DNA of 64,000 nt, taken from assembly GCF_030122845.1 (NCBI RefSeq), contig NZ_CP126084.1, positions 4,030,001 to 4,094,000 on the forward strand, given 5' to 3'. The notes under the pieces were generated by a model. That model made no database searches, had not been told where the DNA came from, and saw only the letters and a list, made by a program, of their open reading frames with translations. Of the stretch, positions 58,293 to 64,000 are shown piece after piece. Each line of letters starts with the position of its first letter. The first letter of the stretch is position 1. The DNA is from Paenibacillus woosongensis. Its GTDB lineage: Bacteria > Bacillota > Bacilli > Paenibacillales > Paenibacillaceae. Both the position numbers and the translations under genes were made by a program.

Positions 58293-58407
58293 GCGCGAGA
58301 CTCCGTTCGACCTGCCGCTGCGCTCAGCGGGCTCACTACGACGAACCCCCGAGGGGTTCTCATCCTCTGGAAAACGTAAAAAACCCTCCTATGGAGAGTT
58401 TTGGCTA
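58293..58407 (-). repeat. Structured element after tRNA-Arg (copy B, truncated)
   Basis: Read on the minus strand from the tRNA, it matches copy A: a terminator-like hairpin (58376-58402), GAACCCC/GGGGTTC (58343-58359), CCGCT/AGCGG (58315-58330), and a final GAGTCTCGCGC. The hairpin sequences differ from copy A yet still pair. It then stops; the 3' arm of the last stem and the duplicated tRNA end seen in copy A are missing. The argS stop codon is seven bases away. Confidence 0.7.
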
Positions 58408-58481
<74 letters not shown>

Positions 58482-58502
58482 ACATTTTAACGCAACAGTA
58501 TT

Positions 58503-58530
58503 ATTATACCGCATCGAGTCTTTTTTTCAA
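58503..58530 (-). promoter_or_regulatory. Predicted sigma-A promoter of the right tRNA-Arg gene
   Basis: Minus-strand TTGAAA and a perfect TATAAT are separated by 16 bases, 21 bases upstream of the tRNA. Confidence 0.65.
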
Positions 58531-58709
58531 GACCTTAAACTGATATATCTGTTGTTTCGGAGCAGTTTTAATTAGCAATCAAGAAGTGCAGAAGATAGGC
58601 CATTGAACTTGGAACAGAAGTATTGTTCCGTATCCGATTCGCTGCCCCATCTCCGCAGTACTTAAAATGAGAAAAACGGCCTAGCGCTTCCCTCTCCAAC
58701 CCAAAAAAA

Positions 58710-58728
58710 AGCAACCGATAAGGTTGCT
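58710..58728 (-). terminator. Terminator of the 58761-59480 gene
   Basis: The minus-strand stem AGCAACC/GGTTGCT has a 5-base loop and is followed by eight Ts. Confidence 0.85.
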
Positions 58729-58760
58729 CTAAAGCTGTCGAGAAAGCACATTTAATGTGT

Positions 58761-59480
58761 TTAATGCTGGCCGTTTTCACCACTCAATTTTTCCCTGAGC
58801 TTGTCGGCGATGTCGCCGTAAGCGAGCAGCTGCTCCTTGAAATCAGCACGCTGCTTTGCAGGCTCAGGCCAGCCAGTATCGCCAAAGTTCTCTTCAGCGA
58901 TCTCGGCATAAGCCTCGTGAAGACTGTTATCATACCAGTCGATCTCAAAATCGGCATCACTGCGAATCATCCGGATGATCTCATAATCCTCGTTCCCATT
59001 CTGGGAGCGGGCTACGTACACAAACAGCTCCGGATCACCGGCCGCACCGGGCCATACTTGAATTTCGGCGCATTCCCGGCCATCATGTTCAGCCAACCGG
59101 CGAAATTTGGCTTCCTTAATATAATACATATTCCTTCGCACCTCGTTATTCTGTAGTTGGTGTTTGTCTTCAACCCCGTTCCCATAACCGATCCGGGCCA
59201 GCTCACGCCTGGTCTCTTCCGTGCCCAACCGGTAGATTTCCCGGTATACCTTGTCAATCTGACTCTGGTACCCGCTGTTTACGACATCTTCCGGCGTATC
59301 CGGCCAAGGATACATGTAGGCCACAAAGGAGCTATCCTCCTTCTCTCCAATCCGCTCCAGCATATATCTCAAATTGATTGCCTCTTCAGAAGACGCTTCA
59401 ATCGTCCATTCATAAGCTGTGGCGCCCTGCTCTTCCAGAACCGAGCGTCCCGGTATGGACACATAGTAACGCTTACCCAT
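58761..59480 (-). CDS. Conserved hypothetical protein, 239 residues
   Basis: I do not recognise the family. It starts MGKRYYVSIPGRSVLEEQG, and the middle contains NNEVRRNMYYIKEAKFRRLAE. The C-terminus is helical and charged (PAKQRADFKEQLLAYGDIADKLREKL). It has no signal peptide or membrane helix. The frame is open to 59543, but the ATG at 59480 follows AGAGGAGGGG. It is a single-gene unit with its own terminator. Confidence 0.8.
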   Translation of the reverse strand: MGKRYYVSIPGRSVLEEQGATAYEWTIEASSEEAINLRYMLERIGEKEDSSFVAYMYPWPDTPEDVVNSGYQSQIDKVYREIYRLGTEETRRELARIGYGNGVEDKHQLQNNEVRRNMYYIKEAKFRRLAEHDGRECAEIQVWPGAAGDPELFVYVARSQNGNEDYEIIRMIRSDADFEIDWYDNSLHEAYAEIAEENFGDTGWPEPAKQRADFKEQLLAYGDIADKLREKLSGENGQH

Positions 59481-59573
59481 CGTCACCCCTCCTCTAAGCT
59501 TGCCATAGTTACCATTGTGTGCAATGTGAAAGAAAACATGCACGTCGAGCCGCTGTCAGCACCATAAAATAAA

Positions 59574-59605
59574 ATCGCCAGCCTGAGAACACTCAGACTG
59601 GCAAT
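59574..59605 (-). terminator. Terminator of tex
   Basis: A 14-bp stem (ATCGCCAGCCTGAG with CTCAGACTGGCAAT, two mismatches) has a short loop and is followed on the minus strand by TTTTATTTTATGG. Confidence 0.85.
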
Positions 59606-59621
59606 TTATTGGGTTCCTGCG

Positions 59622-61850
59622 TTATGATTTTACTTCAGAGGGCTTGCGCATCGTCAAACCAACTCGTCCCTTCTTAATGTCAATGTTAAGCACCCATACT
59701 GTCACATTGTCGCCAACCGATACCACGTCCATCGGATGCTTCACATAGCCATTGCTAAGCTGGGATATATGCACCAAACCATCGTTTTTGATGCCGATAT
59801 CGACAAATGCGCCGAAATCAATGACGTTGCGGACGGTACCCTGAAGCTCCATGCCTGGGGATAAATCCTCGATCTTCAGAACATCCGTGCGGAAGATCGG
59901 CGGCGGAAGCTCCTCCCGCGGGTCACGGCCCGGTCGCTGCAGACTGTCGAGAATATCCCGCAATGTCGGAACTCCTACGCCGAGCTGTACGGCCAGGTTC
60001 TCCGGCTCCAGCGTAGAGAGCATTTGGGCCAATTCCTTCGTTCCAAGCTGACTCAGTTCTACGCGAAGCTCCTTGAACAATTCGGTTACCACGCCATAAG
60101 ACTCTGGATGAATCGGCGTGCGGTCAAGCGGATGCTCCCCATCATTGATCCGCAAGAAGCCGATACACTGCTCATACGTTTTTGCGCCAAGGCGCGGAAC
60201 CTTTTGCAGCTGTTTGCGGCTCGTAAATTTTCCATTCTCTTCCCGATATTTCACGATGTTCCTGGCAGTGGTTGCATTAACGCCAGAAACGTAGGACAAA
60301 AGAGAAGGAGATGCCGTATTCACGTCTACACCGACATGGTTAACCGCAGACTCTACTACCGCCGTAAGACTCTCGTCCAGATGCTTCTGGGATACGTCGT
60401 GCTGATATTGGCCTACGCCGATTGCTTTAGGTTCGATCTTTACGAGCTCGGCCAGCGGATCCTGCAGCCTTCTGGCGATCGAAACCGCGCTGCGTTCAGC
60501 GACGTCCAGATCAGGGAACTCCTGCTGCGCCAGCTTTGAGGCTGAATAGACACTGGCACCCGCCTCATTCACGATCAGATAGGCCAGGTTAGGATCATTG
60601 CGTTCCGCAATGATCTCGGCCACAAATTGCTCGGTCTCCCGGGAAGCCGTTCCATTGCCGATGACAATCAGCTCCGCGCCGTATTTATCTATAAGTTCAT
60701 TAAATTTAACCGCTGCTTCCCTTTTTTTGTTGTTCGGCGGCGTCGGGTAGGTTACAGCGACCTCAAGCAGCTTCCCTGTTTCGTCCACGACGGCCAGCTT
60801 GCAGCCTGTACGGTAAGCCGGGTCAACGCCGAGCACGATTTTCCCTTTTACCGGCGGCTGAAGCAGCAAACTGCGCAAATTCGCCGAGAAAATAGAAATC
60901 GCCTGCCGCTCAGCCTTCTCCGTCAGCTCCGCGCGCACCTCCCGTTCGATCGAGGGGGCGATCAGCCTTTTATAAGCATCTTCAATTACGCTTTGAAGGA
61001 TGCCCTCAGTGACGGAACGCCCTTTAATCGTCCGCCCAGCAATATGGCGATGGATGGCCTCGGCGTCCAGTTCCAGCGATATTTTCAGAATATTCTCGCG
61101 TTCTCCCCGGTTAATCGCCAATATGCGATGGGGCGGCATTTTCTTGGCCGGCTCACGATAGTCGTAATACATCTCGTATACGGATTCTTCCTCGGAGTTT
61201 TTCGCTTCCGACACGATCACGCCATGATCCATGCTGTACTTCCGTACCCAGGCTCTGATTGCCGCCTCGTCCGCGATCTCCTCGGCCACGATGTCCATAG
61301 CGCCCTGCAATGCGTCCTCCGCCGTCTCTACCCCAAGCTCCGCATTTACATACTTGGCGGACTCCTCCAGCGGCATGCCGTCTTTAGGCTGTGATAGCAG
61401 CCATTTTGCCAGAGGCTCCAGGCCTTTTTCTTTGGCGACGCTGGCTCTTGTCTTGCGCTTTTGCCGGTAAGGACGGTATAAATCCTCCACCTCTTGCAGC
61501 TTTACCGCTTGAACGATGGCAGACTCCAGCTCCGGGGTCAATTTGTCCTGCTCGCCAATAATGCGGATCACTTCCCGCTTGCGGACCTCCAAATTCCGCA
61601 AATATTGCACCCGGTCGTCGATATCGCGCAGCTGGTTTTCATCCAGTTCCCCGGTCATCTCTTTGCGGTAACGGGCTACGAAGGGAATCGTATTGCCTTC
61701 ATCCAGCAGTTGGACGGTCGTCCGTACCCCTTTTAAAGGCAGCCCTAGCTCTTTAGCTACCTGAACCACAATTCTTTCCTGAACCTTAGCCTCGATTTGC
61801 GCTTCGCTTGTATTCGTTTCCGGATTGATTTCAGTTTGTGACAAAGTCAT
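59622..61850 (-). CDS. tex: Tex-family RNA-binding protein (YdcI-like)
   Basis: Tex proteins bind RNA and affect transcription and stress tolerance. The protein has the Tex N-terminal helices, a YqgF/RNase H-like core (GKIVLGVDPAYRTGCKLAVVDE), a helix-hairpin-helix region (LQKVPRLGAKTYEQCIGFLR) and a C-terminal S1 domain (GMELQGTVRNVIDFGAFVDIG). The frame opens at 61958, but MTLSQTEINPETNTSEAQ at 61850, after GAGGATGAAAGAGGG, gives 742 residues and fits the family. B. subtilis ydcI also lies near the ndoA/alr locus. Confidence 0.95.
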   Translation of the reverse strand: MTLSQTEINPETNTSEAQIEAKVQERIVVQVAKELGLPLKGVRTTVQLLDEGNTIPFVARYRKEMTGELDENQLRDIDDRVQYLRNLEVRKREVIRIIGEQDKLTPELESAIVQAVKLQEVEDLYRPYRQKRKTRASVAKEKGLEPLAKWLLSQPKDGMPLEESAKYVNAELGVETAEDALQGAMDIVAEEIADEAAIRAWVRKYSMDHGVIVSEAKNSEEESVYEMYYDYREPAKKMPPHRILAINRGERENILKISLELDAEAIHRHIAGRTIKGRSVTEGILQSVIEDAYKRLIAPSIEREVRAELTEKAERQAISIFSANLRSLLLQPPVKGKIVLGVDPAYRTGCKLAVVDETGKLLEVAVTYPTPPNNKKREAAVKFNELIDKYGAELIVIGNGTASRETEQFVAEIIAERNDPNLAYLIVNEAGASVYSASKLAQQEFPDLDVAERSAVSIARRLQDPLAELVKIEPKAIGVGQYQHDVSQKHLDESLTAVVESAVNHVGVDVNTASPSLLSYVSGVNATTARNIVKYREENGKFTSRKQLQKVPRLGAKTYEQCIGFLRINDGEHPLDRTPIHPESYGVVTELFKELRVELSQLGTKELAQMLSTLEPENLAVQLGVGVPTLRDILDSLQRPGRDPREELPPPIFRTDVLKIEDLSPGMELQGTVRNVIDFGAFVDIGIKNDGLVHISQLSNGYVKHPMDVVSVGDNVTVWVLNIDIKKGRVGLTMRKPSEVKS

Positions 61851-61947
61851 CCCTCTTTCATCCTCAGATTGCACTGCTCCTATTATCACAAAATTTATGG
61901 CCGAGTGCCAGTCGGAACCACTCTTTGCTGTGAATGAACAACAAAAA

Positions 61948-61970
61948 ACACCGTACACGAGGTACGGTGT
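61948..61970 (-). terminator. Terminator of the DUF4190-type gene
   Basis: A 9-bp perfect stem (ACACCGTAC with GTACGGTGT) has a 5-base loop and is followed on the minus strand by TTTTTTGTTG. Confidence 0.85.
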
Positions 61971-61984
61971 CCGATCGTCGAATT

Positions 61985-62347
61985 TTAGAAGTTCGAGTAG
62001 TTCCAGTAGTTATCCGGTGTAGATACGGCAGCGATAATTACGATGACAAAGAACAGGATAAGAAGTCCGTAAATTACGGTGCTAATAATTCCGCAAACCA
62101 ATCCTGCTACGGAAAAGCCATGCCCTTTCTCTTGGGTAGCCTTTATTTCCTTAAAGGAAAGAGAAGCAATAATGATTGCCACGATACCTAAAATAAATCC
62201 AATATACGGAATAGCAATTGACAAAATTCCCAAAACCAGCGCTGTAACTGATTTGCTATTCGTTCCCTGCTCTGCAGGCGGGGCAGGCGGCTGGGGCGGT
62301 GCGGGCGGATAATTGTAGTTGTACTGCCCGGAAGAATTATAATCCAT
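61985..62347 (-). CDS. DUF4190-type small membrane protein
   Basis: The 120-residue protein has a Pro/Tyr/Asn-rich N-terminal tail (YNYPPAPPQPPAPPAEQG) and two hydrophobic hairpin segments (ALVLGILSIAIPYIGFILGI and GLVCGIISTVIYGLLILFF), the DUF4190 pattern. Its function is unknown. The ribosome-binding site GAGGAGG stands seven bases before the ATG. Confidence 0.88.
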   Translation of the reverse strand: MDYNSSGQYNYNYPPAPPQPPAPPAEQGTNSKSVTALVLGILSIAIPYIGFILGIVAIIIASLSFKEIKATQEKGHGFSVAGLVCGIISTVIYGLLILFFVIVIIAAVSTPDNYWNYSNF

Positions 62348-62504
62348 TAAAAACGGTCCTCCTCAGAGAAATAGATATGATTATTATACCAGATTCAGCC
62401 AATGAAGATATGCGAAAACGAAAAAATTCATTCTAACTATAAATGGAAAATCACGCACCCGACGTCATCTGCAGGAACGGAAGCATACCATCTGCATGAA
62501 AAAA

Positions 62505-62526
62505 GACGCCCTTGAGGCAGGGCGCC
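62505..62526 (-). terminator. Terminator of the endoAI-endoA operon
   Basis: On the minus strand, GCGCCCT pairs imperfectly with AGGGCGT around CTCAA-type loop bases, followed by TTTTTTC. It lies about 30 bases past the endoA stop. Confidence 0.75.
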
Positions 62527-62552
62527 TAAGGAAGATTTCTCCCCCTTTTTCA

Positions 62553-62903
62553 TCAAAAATCGATTAATCCCAGACTAATAAGCAGCGAATCGTTAACCTT
62601 TTTCATCGTCTCATCATCCAGGTGGGTAATTTTGTCCGTTAATCTTTGCTTGTCAATCGTTCGTATCTGTTCAAGCAAGATGACGGAATCCCGGTCAAAT
62701 CCATGCGTAGCCGCTTCAATCTCAACGTGAGTCGGGAGCTTCGCTTTTTGAATTTGAGCGGTAATGGCAGCAACGATTACCGTAGGGCTGAATCGATTGC
62801 CGATATCGTTCTGGATGATAAGCACAGGTCTTACCCCGCCCTGTTCAGAACCGACCACAGGGGAAAGGTCTGCAAAAAATACGTCGCCGCGCTTTACAAT
62901 CAA
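62553..62903 (-). CDS. ndoA: MazF/PemK-family endoribonuclease toxin EndoA (NdoA)
   Basis: EndoA cleaves mRNA at short specific sites (UACAU in B. subtilis) when free of its antitoxin. The 116-residue protein begins [20 protein letters not shown] and has [15 protein letters not shown] with the catalytic-type Arg near residue 25 and VAAITAQIQ with the Thr near 48. It starts three bases after the antitoxin gene. Family resemblance to EndoA is high and the locus order alr-antitoxin-toxin is conserved. Confidence 0.96.
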   Translation of the reverse strand: MIVKRGDVFFADLSPVVGSEQGGVRPVLIIQNDIGNRFSPTVIVAAITAQIQKAKLPTHVEIEAATHGFDRDSVILLEQIRTIDKQRLTDKITHLDDETMKKVNDSLLISLGLIDF

Positions 62904-62906
62904 TGG

Positions 62907-63188
62907 TCACACCCCGCTAACTAGGCGGTCCAGAGTGCTGTCTGCATCTTCCTCCGCGTGGAAAGCTTCAGAGGCCATGGTTAAGTTAATTTTGGCCATT
63001 TCCATGTAGCCGCGCTGCATAGACTCCCGGATGAAGCGTTTCTTCCGTTCGTTCAAATACAGTTTCATGGCTTGCCTAATAAGCTCACTACGATTGGAGT
63101 TCTCCATAGCTACGATTCCATCCACTTCCTGTAACAGATGATCCGGTAAGCTGATCATAATCCTTTTGGTGTTCTGCATATTGGCCAT
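62907..63188 (-). CDS. ndoAI: Antitoxin EndoAI (ribbon-helix-helix)
   Basis: The 93-residue antitoxin has an N-terminal ribbon-helix-helix domain (KRIMISLPDHLLQEVDGIV, NSNRSELIRQAMKLYL) that should bind the operon promoter, and an acidic C-terminus (AFHAEEDADSTLDRLVSGV) that blocks EndoA. The frame is open to 63254, but the ATG at 63188 (MANMQNTKR) with GGGGGTGG upstream is preferred. Confidence 0.93.
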   Translation of the reverse strand: MANMQNTKRIMISLPDHLLQEVDGIVAMENSNRSELIRQAMKLYLNERKKRFIRESMQRGYMEMAKINLTMASEAFHAEEDADSTLDRLVSGV

Positions 63189-63444
63189 CGTTAAACATCC
63201 ACCCCCAAAACCTTGTCGACCCAGATCCTTGTGACTCAGTATAGCAATATTCAAGGATATTTATACAAAAGAATATATGCTAAGTGTATATCAAGTATGC
63301 TGCATTTCATTATAACCAAAATTGGCATGAGCGTACATACCTGATCATTTCCATCTTTTCGATCATAATGTATATCATTCGATGGACCTAGCATAAATTC
63401 CTTCCATATAGGAAGAGAGTTTTGTAGTTTTTTGTCTGCCTGTA

Positions 63445-64000
63445 TTAGGCAAACAACGGGTTAACCAAAATTTGCGGTCTATTTGTGCCTATGTATAGAC
63501 GGGGCACACGATGAGCCAACATACAAATCAACTCGTAGTTAATGGTACCGAGCATGGAGGCCAGTTCGTCCGCTGTAATCGTTGCACCGGACTGCCGGCC
63601 GATGAGAACAACCTCCTCACCGACTTGGATTTCTTCAGCTTCTTCAGCTAAAGATTGTAGCGAAACCATACATTGGTCCATGCAGATCGTTCCCACGACA
63701 GGGACGCGCCGTCCGCGAATAAGCATTTGCGCTTTACCGCTAAGCATCCGTGAATATCCGTCGGCATAGCCTATGGGCAGCGTTGCAATAATCTCTTCCC
63801 GGTCCGTCACATATTTCGCTCCGTAGCTTACGGAGGAATGCGGCGGCAAAGTCTTCACATGAACGGTTTCCGTCTTAAGAGACAGAACCGGATGAAGCGG
63901 AACCTGCTCCTTGTGAACCTCATCGGACGGGTAGAGACCATACAATGCGATGCCGATCCGCACCATCTGGCACGAAATCTCCGGTAAATCAATTGCAACC
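63445..64000 (-). CDS. alr: Alanine racemase, C-terminal part (5' end beyond window)
   Basis: Alr interconverts L- and D-alanine for peptidoglycan. About 185 C-terminal residues are present and the frame is open to the window edge. They include VRIGIALYGLYPS, the catalytic Tyr in SSVSYGAKYV, GYADGYSRMLSG, and the substrate segment VVGTICMDQCMV. The internal ATG at 63966 is not the start, because the preceding codons (AIDLPEISCQ) are coding. Confidence 0.95.
   Translation of the reverse strand, partial: VAIDLPEISCQMVRIGIALYGLYPSDEVHKEQVPLHPVLSLKTETVHVKTLPPHSSVSYGAKYVTDREEIIATLPIGYADGYSRMLSGKAQMLIRGRRVPVVGTICMDQCMVSLQSLAEEAEEIQVGEEVVLIGRQSGATITADELASMLGTINYELICMLAHRVPRLYIGTNRPQILVNPLFA

Noticed and set aside
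62553..63188. EndoA/EndoAI as a mobile defence or addiction module
   Set aside because: It sits in its conserved chromosomal place next to alr, so it is the ordinary Bacillales core copy.

Overview
The window reads as chromosomal DNA of a cellulolytic, spore-forming Paenibacillus-like member of the Bacillota. The evidence is low-to-mid GC sequence with strong AGGAGG ribosome-binding sites, T-box and TPP riboswitch leaders, SpoVID and SpoIIB-like sporulation genes, LonA plus LonB, and secreted cellulases carrying family 3 cellulose-binding modules. Most genes lie on the minus strand. The species cannot be named from sequence alone.

The first 46 kb is a block whose order matches the region known from Bacillus subtilis: (mreD)-mreC-mreB-radC-maf-spoIIB-like, then murC-folC-valS, spoVID, a hem/siroheme set (hemL, hemB, a cobA-hemD fusion, hemC, a siroheme dehydrogenase, hemA), engB-lonA-lonB, ispG, clpX-clpP, tig and a ysoA-like gene. 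Several accessory modules interrupt it. A plus-strand ykoFEDC thiamine-precursor ECF transporter sits behind a TPP riboswitch (about 4.9-9.1 kb). Three minus-strand genes for a GH6, a GH10 and a GH9 enzyme, each ending in a CBM3, lie between valS and spoVID (15.1-22.0 kb). A gene-free 454-bp stretch separates hemD from hemB. An approximately 0.9-kb gene-free, repeat-rich stretch lies between lonB and ispG.

From 46.2 to 58.5 kb is an island bracketed by two identical, convergent tRNA-Arg(UCU) genes. Each tRNA is followed by the same small structured element, so the island is flanked by an inverted repeat. Inside are a small membrane protein, a thioredoxin-like protein plus glutathione peroxidase pair, a PilZ-like protein, and a LacI-regulated operon (lacI, solute-binding lipoprotein, two permeases, and a large cytosolic protein of unknown, possibly glycan-degrading, function). 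The last gene is an arginyl-tRNA synthetase controlled by its own T-box.

Beyond the island are a hypothetical gene, tex, a DUF4190-type membrane protein, the endoA/endoAI toxin-antitoxin pair and the 3' part of alr, again a familiar Bacillales order.

The least explained features are the tRNA-adjacent structured element (paired stems that covary between its two copies, and a 15-bp duplication of the tRNA 3' end), the T-box-controlled argS that abuts a truncated copy of that element, the 810-residue protein in the sugar operon, and the repeats between lonB and ispG. No CRISPR array, rRNA, prophage or transposase gene was seen.
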